Numbered from the stretch's first letter, positions 11,404 to 23,073 are shown. The stretch is DNA of 64,000 nucleotides from Closterium sp. Naga37s-1 (GCA_947471745.1 CANJKZ010000114.1:124001-188000), one strand, 5' to 3'. The notes: generated by a model not told the origin, from the letters alone. A program made the numbers and translations.

Positions 11404-12188
11404 CGTGACCCGTTTGAGTGAAACAGTCAGTTGTTATTCTACTGTCAACCAACACACGTTCCACGAAAAAAACAAGCCCGTATATTGCCTCGTCGCTGAC
11501 TATTCCGCCTACATCAGCTGGTAAGCTACCTGCAGCAATCAGCAATGGCCTCAGGAGTTGTGAGTACAGTCTGAAGCGTCTGAAGCCTAATAAGCTTCAG
11601 AGAAGTAAGATTTAGAATGAGCTATCTGTGATGATGGGCACGAAAGTGAACCAGCTCCGTGTCACAAAATGGGAGGAATGTGATGCGGTACAGTACTTTA
11701 CAGAATGGTGCAGATTTTCTAAGAATTTCTGGGAGCTTGTGGTGGAGGGCCTGGTTTGGAATTTGGGTGGGCTGGTTTCGCGTCACGGGAAAGGCGAGGC
11801 GAGATGAGGCAGGGTACCCTTGCCGTACAACAAAAGTTCTGCAGAAAAGGTCATGCTGCTCGGTACGAGTGAATTTAGCGTGTCAGGCGGGATGGGACTC
11901 AGGAGAGGAGGGAACGGGCTGCGTGGAAAATAATGAAAATGGATGGCGTTTAGCGGGTCCCGCCTGCATCTGCTCTTCTTGAAAACGTGGTTTCAAACTT
12001 GTGACCGTTTGGCGGCTCGCACTGCGACGTGTGTACATTCCCGTTTTGAAACATCCGCTAACCCAACAAGTAAATGAAGAACAACACTACCTTAATACCT
12101 TCATTCATAGAAGCGATTCCTAACCGTAAATCTAGTGAGTGGCCAGCTTCTTTCGACCAGCCAGAAGGCCAGAACTGTAGCAGACGTG
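11404..12188. other. Intergenic region, 5' of URGT copy 2
   Basis: About 0.8 kb between the start codon of URGT copy 2 and the stop codon of the SPX-MFS gene. No gene, RNA or repeat is recognised; it should hold the copy 2 promoter and the SPX-MFS 3' UTR. Confidence 0.6.
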
Positions 12189-15100
12189 CTAGTACAATGC
12201 ATAGTACATCCACCGCGTGGCTAGCAAGGAAACTAGGACGCTTACTAACACCGGAATCATTGTAAGATTGAGGACTAGATGCGTGCCATAGTATCCAACA
12301 AGGGTAATGAGGCCGTCACCTACCACTCGGGCGAAAGTCCCGGCCTCAGTCGACAGAAGACCGCAGTTGAACGTTCCTCTTGCAAGGCGTGGCGACATAA
12401 TGCGTGACATTAGTGAAAGAGAAACCCCTGCAAAACGCCACACAATTTTCAGACAGAAATCCAGACAGGAGTGTGGGTGAGTAATGCGATTAAAACCCAT
12501 TCTGAGGACTCCCATAACCCGCCCCTACAAAGCTGCGTGCACTGGAAGCAGCAAAGACGTAGATTGCCCGAAAAGCTGCACTATACTTATGCTACACTAA
12601 TTACCAAGAAACAGCAGCGCACCTTCGAGCACGTTGCAGGAGACAAAGATGATGACAGCAGCAACAACGTATTGCTGTGTGGTGTACTTGATAATCGGTG
12701 CAAAACACATAACGGCTATCACCCCAATCGCGATTAGCATCTGTGTCCACATGATCACCAGCCTGCAGAAGAACAGAGAGAAAGAAAAGGGGGATGGAAC
12801 AACAGATTTAGCAGAAGCAGCAGATTGCAGAGAGTGCAAATGACAGTCAGCAGGAACTCATTGTTACCATCACCTCCACTGCCATCAGCATTTGTGCTCA
12901 CACAATCAATAGCCAGTAAAAAAGAGAGACGAGAAGCATCAAACCGCAGCCAGATAACATAATTTGGAAACCGCAGCCAGAAAGAGCTGCCAGAAAAAGC
13001 AAGACCAGAAATTGGGTGTGTGTATGTGAGGGGTTGGGGGAGTGGATGAAGGGGGAGTGAATGACGTTAGGTATTGGAGGGGACAAATAGTATCACCACT
13101 TCATGCATAAAACGTGTACCAGCCTGCATGCGACGCGGACAAGCCAGCACGCCACATCTACTGCTGACCTGTCCTCGTAAATGTTGGCTATGTAGTTCCC
13201 AAACACAGACCGGATGGACAGGACCGCGAGACATGCACTAGCCTGCATTACCCTTGTACCAGCCATCTTGCAGCATACACCATACGTGTGCTATTCTGCA
13301 GCATACATGCACTAGCATGCATGCATGATACCTACTACCGACCTGTCCTCGTAAATGTTGGTGATGTAGATTCCAACCACCGAGCTGATGGGTAGAATCG
13401 TGAGATGTGCACTAGCCTGCATTACACTTGTGCCAGCCAGCCTACTAATACATACGTGTGCTACCCTGCATCATACATACACTAGCACGCATAACACACC
13501 TACTGCCTTACCTGTCCTCGTATATGTTGGTGATGTAGTTTCCAACCACCGAGCTGATGGGTAGAACCGTGAGATGTGCACTAGCCTGCCTTAAACTTGT
13601 ACCAGCCATCTTGCAGCATACACCATACGTGTGCTACCCTGCATCATACATACACTAGCACGCATAATACACCGACTGCTCACCTGTCCTCGTAAATGTT
13701 GGTGATGTAGTTTCCAACCACAGAGCTGATGGGCAGCACCGTGAGTAGATATGGGCACTAGACTGCACCACACTTGTACCAGCCTGCAGCATACGTGCAC
13801 TAGCATGCACGTATGCATGATACATACATCCACAGCTGCTCACCTGTCCTCGTATATGTTGGTGATGTAGTTTCCAACCACAGAGCTGATGGGCAGCACC
13901 GTTAGACCCAGAAGACCCAGAAACCAACCAATCTGAAGGAAGATGAAAATTAAATGGTTAGCTTCTGAATTTTCTCCATGGCCCCAATCAGTTAAGCCAT
14001 ATTCAATCAGTGCTTCTAGAAAACTTTGCTCTGCCACCTCTCTCTGAGTTGTTGATTGACACTAGAAGAAAAAAATGCCAGAAAGATAGGCAAAAAATTA
14101 AACATGGTTAGGTGATGGGAGGAAATGAAACTTACGTCATTGATGGTCCATTGGAAGTAATACTTGGATATGAGGCTGGACTCCGATATAAGCACTTCTG
14201 TGGCGAATTTGATCATGAAGTACATGAAGAGGAGAACCTGCAAAAACGAGGATGGGGATGGGAAGAGAAGAATGAAGTTCCAAGCCCCCCACTGAACAAA
14301 CATTGTACTATCGTCCAGAAAACATAGATAGCATACTGTTGCCATATAAAACAAATCAGTAGCGACAACTCCTTGCGCACCTCAGATAGGTGTGACAAAC
14401 AAATTTTGTTTTGAGACGTCTCAAAACTCACCTCAGATAGGTGTGACAAACAAATTTTGTTTTGAGACGTCTCAAAACTCACCTCAGATAGGTGTGACAA
14501 ACTAATTCCACATCACAGCTGACCCAAATGTGGTTGTTTCTCACCCCCCATTCAGCATTGACACATATACATTAATGAACCCCAGCATATCGAGATAGGC
14601 CGTGACAGCTCCTTCATGAGCTCGGGCAACGTCTCCACCGCCCCAGACGACGATGCAAGCAAGGCACACACCCATGTATGTGTTGACAAATGAATCCACC
14701 CCCAGCATTCCGAGACGGGTCGAAACAGCTCCTTCATGCGCTCCTCCGGCAGCGTCTCCACGGCCCCAGAGGACGAGGCCAGGCACACCCATGTATGCGT
14801 TGACAAATGAATCCACCCCCAGCATTCCGAGATAGGCCGCGACAGCTCCTTCATGAGCTCGGGAAGCGTCTCCATAGCTCCAGTGGAAGTGGACGGTGCA
14901 AGGCAAACCCATATACCCCTCACAAACTGAATTCATTTGACCAACTTACACACATCAGTCAGCCCTGCCATACCGAGATGGGTCGCGACAGACAGCTGCT
15001 TCATGAGCTCGGGAAGCGTCTCCACGGCCCCAGTGGACGATGCAAGCAAGACACGCCGAATCTACCCACAGCATACCGAGATAGGCCGTGACAGCTCCTT

Positions 15101-16622
15101 CATGAGCTCCGGCAGCGTCTCCACTGCCCCGGTGGACGATGCTTGCATGACTTTCTCCCATACCCCACTACTCATCAATGCATCCCTCCCAGCATACCGA
15201 GATAGGCCGTGACAGCTCCTTCATGAGCTCTGGCAGCGTCTCCACGGCCCCAGTGGAAGAGTACCTCACTTCCATACCCTGGTACCTACTAGTAGACCCT
15301 TCCCAGTCTGCATTCACATCATTGAACCGCACTGTACCGAGATGGGTCGAGACAGCTGCTTCATGAGCTCCGGCAGTGTCTCCACTGCCCCGGTGGACGA
15401 TGCTTGCATGACTTGCTCCCATACCCCACTACTCATAAATGCATCCCTCCCAGCATACCGAGATCGGTCGCGAAAGCTCCTTCATGAGCTCGGGAAGCGT
15501 CTCCACGGCCCCAGTGGATGGTGACTGTATGCCCACTTCCATACCCCAGTACCCACTAGTATCTCTCTCCCAGTCTGCATTTACATAATTGAACCGCACT
15601 GTACCGAGATTGATACAGTGCTGAAACACATCAATGAGCCCTGCCATACCGAGATAGGCCGGGACAGCTCCTTCATGAGCTCGGGCAACGTCTCCACAGC
15701 CCCAGTGGATGATGAAAGACACACCCATGCGTTGCCGAATGCATCTATCTACCCAGCCCACCGTACCGAGATTGGTCGCGACAGCTCCTTCATGAGCTCG
15801 GGAATCGTCTCCACGGCCCCAGTGGACGATGACTGCATGCCTCACCTCCATACCCCAGTACGAACTATCTCCTACCCATTATTCTCTCCCCACCGTACCG
15901 AGATTGGTCGCGACAGCTCCTTCATGAGCTCGGGAATCGTCTCCACGGCCCCAGTGGACGATGACTGCATGCCTCACCTCCATACCCCAGTACCAACTAT
16001 CTCCTACCCATTATTCTCTCCCCACCGTACCGAGATTGGTCGCGACAGCTCCTTCATGAGCTCGGGAATCGTCTCCACGGCCCCAGTGGACGATGACTGC
16101 ATGCCTCACCTCCATACCCCAGTACCAACTATCTCCTACCCATTATTCTCTCCCCACCGTACCGAGATTGGTCGCGACAGCTCCTTCATGAGCTCGGGAA
16201 TCGTCTCCACGGCCCCAGTGGACGATGACTGCATGCCTCACCTCCATACCCCAGTACCAACTATCTCCTACCCATTATTCTCTCCCCACCGTACCGAGAT
16301 TGGTCGCGACAGCTCCTTCATGAGCTCGGGAATCGTCTCCACAGCCCCAGTGGACGATGCCGCGTCATCATCCTCGTCCTCCTCGTCCTCCCCCTCGTCA
16401 ATGTCCGGCTGAGGGATACAGGCGGATTAGGAAGGAGAGAAGGAGGGAATCGGGGACGGACGGGTGGATGGGAGGGGTGGGTGAGGGAAGGAGGGATGAG
16501 TGACCAGAGATACTGGACGAGGAAATGAGTGGAATATGGAGGTAGATCCAAGAAAGCCTAGTCAACTTACCAGCGATCCTGAGCTGCGAAATGATGCTGA
16601 GATGATGCAGAAATGGGAGGTG

Positions 16623-16659
<37 letters not shown>

Positions 16660-19600
16660 GGGGAGGAAATGCAAAGATGCACAGATGCTAGAAAGCTAGA
16701 AAGGAGAAACAAGCTTACCAGAGAGGCAAGCATCAGCCAAGTTCGCGCGTCACTCTCATCAGCTACCCCAGTGTGCCCTCGCCCTGCTGATGTTGCCGCC
16801 TGTGCAGCCACCACACCCGCTGCTGCTGTTCCTGCGGTCAGTGTCGCTGCTGGCACACCATTCCTACTGTCCTGCCCTCCCAGTCCCATCAACAGAGGCT
16901 CGGATAAGGCGCTCCCAGCCCCTCTCTTTTCTCCTGTTCCTACTCCTAGCCATCCCCACACTCTGCTCCCTGCCCCAACGCCCTTTTCCCGGTCCCCTGC
17001 CCCTGCTTCCATCCCTCCATCCTCAATCCCATGTGAACCGTCAGCAGGAGACGCAGCAGTCACCATGCTCCCCTCTCCCACCACCACCCCATCCCTATCC
17101 CCCCACCCTCCCCTCTCCCCCCCAACCCCATTCACACCTACCCCTCCCATCCCTCCCAGGGCCGCTTCTTTCGAACCCCCCCTTTTCAGGTTCCCTCCCA
17201 GCACAGCCTCTTTCGACCCCCTCCTCCTCAGGTCCCCTCCGGACTTCTCCCGTTTCACCCCCGCTGCTGCTGCCGATGGCGTCGGCGCCTGCAGGTGAGA
17301 CCGATCCGGTTCCTTGAAGAAAAGAACGACGAAGGCGAGGTAGAACAGCCAGGCGAACACCATGAGCCAGCCGGGGGAGGTGACGGAGTTGACAGTGAAG
17401 CCGAGGAATTTGAAGTTGAGGAAATCGATGAGGGAGGCAGCAAAGGGCCCTGCTGCCATGCCTAAGGCGCCCGCGCTCACGAAGCCGGCCGAGGCTGAGG
17501 TGCGTTCAGACGATGGGACGTGGTCCGCGATGTACCGGCGGTTGATTGCGCGGACTCCTCCCAGGCTGCCGGGAGGGAGGGATGGGTGGTAGAGAACAGG
17601 GAGCAATGAGCAGTGGAGCCGAGGAATCTGAAGTTGAGGAAGTCGATGAGAGAGGCGGCGAAGAGCCCTGCTGCCATGCCCAGCGCGCCCGCGCTCACGA
17701 AGCCGGCAGAGGCCGAGGTTTGTTCTGTTCAGAGGACGGCACGTGGTCCACTATGTACCGCCGGTTGATCGCCCTGACTCCTCCCAGGCTGCAGGGAGGG
17801 AGAGATGGGCGGCAGAGAACAGGGAAGGGAGTAAGTGAGCCTCATAGGCATTGAAGTTTGTTCAGAGGACGGCACGTGGTCGGCTATGTACCGCCGGTTG
17901 ATCGCCCTGACTCCTGCCAGCCTGCAGCGAACAGTGGAAGTGCAGTGGTTAAAGCGTACGGGTTCAACCCTGGTTAAAGCGTACGGGTTCAACCCTGGTT
18001 AAAGCGTACGGGTTCAACCCTGGTTAAAGCGTACGGGTTCAACCCTGGTTAAAGCGTACGGGGAGTAAGTGAGCTTCACAAGGCACTGGATTCAGGCCGG
18101 AGGGCGGCACGTGCCCGGCTATGTACTGGCAGTTGATTGCGTCGACCCCTCCCCCACGCTGTAGGAGAAGGTGGGAGCGCAATGCAGTGGGTGTGGCGTA
18201 CGTACAGGGAGGCAGTGAGTCTCAGCAGGCAGGCACTGAGGCTCGCTGTACTGCCTGCCTTTTGATCGTCCATACCCCCTTCACTGCCCACTCCTTTCAC
18301 CTCTGCCCACTCCTTTCACCTCTGCCCACTCCTTTCACCTCTGCCCACTCCTTTCACCTCTGCCCACTCCTTTCACCTCTGCCCACTCCTTTCACCTCTG
18401 CCCACTCCTTTCACCTCTGCCCACTCTCCTTTCACCTCTGCCCACTCTCCTTTCACCTCTGCCCACTCATTTCACCTCTGCCCACTCCTTTCACCTCTGC
18501 CCACTCCTTTCACCTCTGCCCACTCTCCTTTCAGGTTCACCTCTGTCTTACCCCGTGAGCGAGCGGCCGATCAGGAGCAGAGCCACAGAGTTGAAATCCA
18601 GAGCAGCGGCGTAGGCAAAGTTGCCGAGCAGCAGGACGAGAGTGGAGACGAATAAGGGCTGCGTGTAGGACGTGTTAGACCACTTGCTGAAGATGAAGGC
18701 TGAAACCAGCGCACAGAGAGGAGTGGCGCCGATGATGATGCCACAGAGAGCGGGTGGCGCGGACAGAAGGACTGCGTACTCGTCTGAGGTTGGAACGATG
18801 ATGTAGTAGTTCACCTGCGTGGGGTGGGGTGGGGTGCGGTGGAACAGGGTGGGGTGGGGTGGGATGGGGTTGAGTGCGGTGGGAAGGGGTAAGTTGGGTG
18901 TAGGACGTGTTGGACCACTTGCTGAAGATGAAGGCTGAGACGATGATGATGCCGCACAGGGCTGGCGGGGCGGAGAGCAGCACTGCGTACTCGTCTGATG
19001 TGGGGACGATGATGTAATAGTTCACCTGGACTGGAGGGGGGAAGGGAGGGGCGCAAGGGAGAGGAGATGACCAGCGCACACAGGGACGTGGCCCGATGAT
19101 GATGCCACACAGGGGCGGAGAGCAGCACGGCGTACTCGTCTGATGTGGGGACGATGATGTAATAGTTAACCTGGTTGGGAGGAGGTGGGGTGCAGTGGAG
19201 GGAGGGAAGGGCGGCCGGGAGGGGGGGATGGCGGGGGGAGGGAGAGAGGGCAGAGAGGGTAAGGGAGGTGGGAAAGGGAGGGGGTAGGCCAGGAGGGATG
19301 ACGAGCGCACAGAGGGGAGTGGTGTTGATGATGATACAGCAGAGAGCGGGCGGGGCGGAAAGGAGGACTGCATACTCGTCTGAGGTTGGCACGATGATGT
19401 AGCAGTTCACCTGGAAAGGGTGGATGAGTTGTGGGAAAGAAGGACTCTTGAGTTGCCTAAGGCAAACAAACAACACATTTGTCTGATGTTGGAATGAAGA
19501 TGTACTTGTTCGAATGCGAGGAAAAGAAGAAAACGGGGACGAAAGGTAGTAAGCTGTTTCGAACAGAAGTGGTGGCCAGGCCAGCCCACTGGGTTTCAGA

Positions 19601-22600
19601 GCAGCTGTTGAGTCTCTCACCATGTAGAGGAACGTGTTGAACTGGTTGAGCTGCAGCGAGTCTTTGCAGCGAATATTCAGATTGTCTCAGAATGCAGTGG
19701 GTTAACCAGAGCAGATGTTGAGCCTCACCATGTAGAGGAAGGTGTTGAACTGGTTGAGCTGCAGCGACCACCAGTGGAACTCTGGCTCCCCTGCCTCAGG
19801 CCCTCTCTCGGGGGCGGGCGGCAGCAGCAGCCCCTTGGGATGCAGTTTTGAAAGCACCATTTCAGGGCGGCTTTCGAACCGCACCTCGTAAGCAAACATG
19901 TTCTCACCACGTGCACAACTGTCAAACCTGCTTCTCATATCCCATCTCATAATCTCACGCCCTACAGGAAGCTACCCTCACCATGTAGAGGAACGTGTTG
20001 AATTGGTTGAGCTGCAGCGACCACCAGTGGAACTCTGGCTCCCCTGCCTCAGGCCCTCTCTCGGGGGCGGGCGGCAGCAGCAGCCGGGATGCAGTTTTGA
20101 AAGCACCATTTCAGGGCGGCTTTCGAACCGCACCTCGTAAGCAAACATGTTCTCACCACGTGCACAACTGTCAAACCTACAGGAAGCCGCTCTCACCATG
20201 TAGAGGAAGGTGTTGAACTGGTTGAGCTGCAGCGACCACCAGTGGAACTCCGGCTCCCCTGCCTTGGGCCCTCTCTTGGGAGCAGGCGGCAGCAGCAGCC
20301 CCTTGGCCATGTACGTGCTGTACCCCACCGCGTCTGTCAGCTTGGCTCGGGCTGCCTCGATCTCCTGAAAAGGTTTAGCAACACTCACACGCACACACAT
20401 GCGAGCACGCACCCACACCCCACCCCCACTCCCACCTCCACCGCCACCCCCACCCCAACCCCCACTCCCACCCCCACCCTCACCGCCACCCCCAACCCCT
20501 CAAGCGGTCCGTGCATTTGATCCAAGCAAGTACAGACATGCAAAGGATAGGGAGCCTCTCCCACCTCCACCGCCACCCCCCAACCCCTCCCTCTCCCCCT
20601 CCCCCCTCCCGCATACCCTCCCACACACACCCAAACATTCACCCCCCAACACACACATTCACAAAGAACATTTATTTGTTTCTGTGTTGACTGGAAGGGA
20701 GAGTGAAATGAAAACGACCCCCCCCCTCTCCCCCTTCCCACCTGCATAATCAGCTCCCCCTGGCCCACGTACACAGGGGACTCGTCCCCCTGCCTGAACA
20801 GCGGTCTTTGAGACCCGTTCTTTGTAAACCTTTATAACCAAACACGGTTACAGACCATAAGCCACATACACCACCCACTGGAACGATCAACTCCCCCTCC
20901 CTGGCCCACGTACACAGGGGACAATAAGCCACATACACCAGGAAAAGTAGCAGCACCCACCTGGATAATGGGCTCCTCACCGGGGACTCGTTCCCCTGCC
21001 TGAAGGGAGTCAGGCTTTGAGAGTACAAAGCATCACAGATTACCATACACGGTTACCACCCGCAGCACCCACCTGGATGATGGGCTCCTCCTGAGCCACA
21101 TACACCGGGGACTCGTCCCCTTGCCTGAAGAGCGAGAATGACGTGCGCCTGGGAGTGCCGGCACCACGTGGCGAGAGGAGATTGGGCGGCGAGGCGAAGC
21201 AGCGCTCCCTGCGGTGCAGCTCGTCCAAATTGCGAATGATGGTTCCCACCATGGCGCCCAGACCCTGGGGGGGATGACGTTGGGAAGAGGGAGGAGGGAA
21301 AAAGGCAGGCATAAGCACGCAAAGGGGAGGACGAGGCGAGGCAGCGCTCCCTGCGGTGCAGCTCGTCCAGATTGCGAATGATGGTTCCCTTCCCACCATG
21401 GCGCCCAGACCATGGAGACAACGACATGCATAAGTCATGTAAAAGGAGGGGGTTAGGGGAGAAGGCATGCACATGAGGCACATGCAGCTCGTCCAGATTG
21501 CGGATGATTGTTCCCACCATGGCGCCCAAACACTGGTGTGGGAAAACGACGGAGACATGAAGGGGGGGGGGAATGCAAGTAAACACCACTCCCTCCCTGC
21601 GGTGCAGCTCGTCCAGATTGAGGATGATCGTTCCCACCATTGAGCCCAGACTTTGGTGGGGGACGAGAGGTATAAGGCATGGGGGAGGAGAGATAAGGCA
21701 GAAACACAGTAATACATACATGCAACACATGAGGAACATGAGGGTGGTTTAGGATGCGAGAGAGTGTTTCCAAATGGCGAATTGGAAGCCAAGGCTCTGA
21801 GACGAATTGCCAGGAGGAGATCAGCGCGACCAGAGGGTCAGGAGGGAGGGGAGGTTCGGAGGAAGGATGGGATGGGAAGATGCCTCACTCTCACACACAT
21901 GAGAGATCCCCACTCACCACTTGTTTGAAGATCTGTTGCAGGTGAGAGTAGGGATGCAGTGTGCGGGAGGCAATGTAAGTGTGTCCCAGCCTCACGCCCA
22001 CACGCCGATCAAACTTCTTCAGGATCTTGCGCAGCCCCGTGGCGTTGAGCTCCACGAACTGCAACAGCTGCAGCAGCTCCCGCCCCACGTCCCTGTAAGG
22101 AGAAAAATAAAAATAAAAAAAATAAGCGCCTGTTCAGTTACCTGTTCAGACAAATTTGTTGCGCATTGAAATAATTGAACAGAATGTACAGTTACCTGTA
22201 CTGTTCCATCATATCGCTAAAATCAGACGACATGACGATCGCCAGGCTGGACTCGTCTCCCCGCGTGTTCGACCCTTCCCTTTGCTCTCGTAGCCGTTGG
22301 AGCTTTCCCGCCAACACGCCCTGCTGCTCCAAGAAGAACAGCACCACCTTCTCCATCTGCCAGCACACAATACGGAATTGAGCTAATATATGTCATTCTC
22401 GCAGCTTCAGACAGCCTGAATACCATCCGTGTAACCAACGGTCGTCTCAAGAGAGCTCAATTTAACCAATCCGAGCTTGTTAGCGCTTGCCAGTTGTAAT
22501 GCCTTCAGGATGTATTGGCATCTGATGGAACCGGGTCACGAAACTACCTAGTAATATGAGAAATGAGACTACTACTCATGCCGCTTAAACGGGAGGCTAA

Positions 22601-23073
22601 TGGCAGCTGAGCTTGGCCTAGAAACTACGAATAACCCTAAAGAAAGAAAGAAACAGACGTACAAGCGTTAGGGTCTAGAAACTGGCTGGACTAAGTCGAG
22701 AAGCTCTGAGGAACTAGAAACCAATAATATAAAACCAGAAATCGACCTGCGAGTCGAGATGCTCTGAAAATCGACGTGCCATGTCTTGCTGAACCTCCTC
22801 CGTGACCCCCGACGCCACGGCGGCTTCATAGGCTCGGATTTCCTTTTTCAGAGACTTATAGTTGAGGTAATATCTGTTGCAAACAATTGGAAACGCGAAA
22901 TTTGATTGTTCTCGTCAGCAGTTGGACAAGTATAAGATATTAACATGTATGTACATTAGCTGCGTTTTCTGTAGAGCGCTCCGTGTTTAAGAATGGCGCG
23001 AACATAACAAAAGAACTCACAATTCCCATCCTGGTACGCGGTGAGAAAGCAGATATCGCCCGTACTGCACCAT
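12189..23073 (-). CDS. PHT5-like: SPX-MFS vacuolar phosphate transporter (PHT5/VPT type)
   Basis: Thirteen exons join in frame: 23021-23073, 22747-22873, 22196-22356, 21918-22092, 21073-21264, 20197-20364, 18552-18814, 16719-17565, 16295-16408, 14136-14237, 13844-13932, 12623-12762, 12189-12427, giving 889 residues. Exons 1-5 encode the SPX domain, the inositol-pyrophosphate phosphate sensor ([17 protein letters not shown] start, [24 protein letters not shown]). Later exons encode the MFS carrier ([94 protein letters not shown]). The family moves phosphate across the tonoplast. Exon 8 adds a Gly/Ser-rich hydrophilic loop of about 185 residues after FFKEPD, making the protein longer than the roughly 700-residue land-plant members. 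A TAG stop is used. Introns 4, 5, 6, 7, 9 and 11 carry exon-end copies. Confidence 0.92.
13165..13745 (-). repeat. Four copies of the 3' end of SPX-MFS exon 11 in intron 11
   Basis: Copies of the exon 11 tail ([15 protein letters not shown] reading) lie near 13690-13740, 13510-13560, 13345-13395 and 13170-13220, spaced about 165-180 bp. All keep the TACGAGGACAG exon edge. The following donor differs: GTGAGC, GTAAGG, GTCGGT and GTCAGC. The authentic exon is 13844-13932, whose body continues upstream; the copies have only the tail. The spacer between units contains ACTAGCCTGCAT and CATACGTGTGCTA words. Confidence 0.9.
14385..14500. repeat. 51-bp tandem duplication carrying a 20-bp palindrome
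   Basis: A 51-bp unit beginning ACCTCAGATAGGTGTGACAA occurs twice plus a partial third, in intron 9 of the SPX-MFS gene. Each full unit contains the perfect palindrome GTTTTGAGACGTCTCAAAAC, at 14408-14427 and 14459-14478. Confidence 0.85.
14575..16295 (-). repeat. Array of about 13 copies of the 3' end of SPX-MFS exon 9
   Basis: From exon 9 (16295-16408) down to 14575, intron 9 contains about thirteen further copies of the exon tail reading [20 protein letters not shown], each ending in ATCTCG followed by GTAC, GTAT or a near equivalent, plus one truncated copy near 15600. The exon-proximal copies form an almost perfect 132-bp tandem repeat, with edges near 15891, 16023, 16155 and 16287. The distal copies are more divergent and irregularly spaced (about 110-145 bp). 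Because 132 is a multiple of three, the other strand shows a spurious 264-codon reading frame here. Confidence 0.93.
16623..16663. repeat. A29-G12 homopolymer junction
   Basis: A run of 29 A is followed directly by 12 G, inside intron 8 of the SPX-MFS gene. In gene sense it reads C12T29, a very long pyrimidine tract. Homopolymer lengths may carry sequencing error. Confidence 0.9.
17600..18165 (-). repeat. Copies of the 5' end of SPX-MFS exon 8 in intron 7
   Basis: Upstream of the intact exon 8 (first base 17565), three extra copies of its start are visible: a long one at about 17600-17795, a shorter one at 17865-17925 ([17 protein letters not shown] reading), and a decayed one near 18090-18165. 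The long copy runs through [12 protein letters not shown] and IDFLNF before diverging. All lie on the intron side of the exon. Confidence 0.88.
17947..18060. repeat. 25-bp tandem repeat, about 4.5 units
   Basis: A perfect head-to-tail 25-bp unit that includes GCGTACGGGTTCAACCCT is repeated in intron 7 of the SPX-MFS gene, between the second and third copies of the exon 8 start. Confidence 0.95.
18290..18535. repeat. 19-21-bp tandem repeat, about 13 units
   Basis: Units of the form CACTCCTTTCACCTCTGCC, some with an extra CT, are repeated head to tail just downstream of exon 7 of the SPX-MFS gene. In gene sense the strand is G/A-rich. No exon similarity is seen. Confidence 0.93.
18885..19412 (-). 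repeat. Three copies of the 5' end of SPX-MFS exon 7 in intron 6
   Basis: The start of exon 7 ([20 protein letters not shown] reading, preceded by CAG) recurs near 19310-19412, 19085-19172 and 18885-19026, ahead of the intact exon 7 (18552-18814). Copies carry internal deletions. The one ending near 18885 continues into [13 protein letters not shown] before degenerating into a GGGGT-rich tract. Each retains the CAG acceptor edge. Confidence 0.9.
19615..20110 (-). repeat. Three copies of the 3' end of SPX-MFS exon 6 in intron 6
   Basis: The exon 6 tail ([16 protein letters not shown] reading, followed by GTGAG) recurs at about 19978-20105, 19727-19860 and 19618-19668. The first two copies also share a further stretch containing TTTCGAACCGCACCTCGTAAG, so the duplicated unit is longer than the exon part. 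With the exon 7 copies next to it, one intron holds arrays from both flanking exons. Confidence 0.9.
20745..21010 (-). repeat. Three copies of the 3' end of SPX-MFS exon 5 in intron 5
   Basis: The exon 5 tail ([11 protein letters not shown]...PIIQ, then GTGGGT) is recognisable near 20965-21005, 20880-20915 and 20745-20810. The copies have small deletions and substitutions, for example GQGELIMQ for [11 protein letters not shown]-rich tract (C/A-rich on the plus strand, 20380-20740) separates them from exon 6. Confidence 0.82.
21325..21660 (-). repeat. Three copies of the 5' end of SPX-MFS exon 5 in intron 4
   Basis: Copies of the exon 5 start ([17 protein letters not shown] reading) lie near 21598-21657, 21483-21536 and 21340-21412, ahead of the intact exon 5 (first base 21264). 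The middle copy keeps an AG acceptor edge, another has AAAG, and one has lost the AG (CATGG). Confidence 0.88.

Noticed and set aside
15618..16412. 264-codon plus-strand frame with repeated peptide units
   Set aside because: It is open only because the exon 9 tail array has a 132-bp period. The opposite strand carries the transporter sequence and splice sites.
16565..16582. A possible 13-nt microexon between exons 8 and 9 of the SPX-MFS gene (CTCAGGATCGCTG then GTAAG)
   Set aside because: Exons 8 and 9 are already in phase; adding 13 nt breaks the frame. It is more likely a decayed donor copy.
17947..18060. A tRNA or SINE-like promoter array, because units contain GGTTAAAGCG and GGGTTCAACCC, which resemble A and B boxes
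   Set aside because: The spacing is too short, no cloverleaf can be drawn, and the unit is a simple 25-bp tandem repeat.
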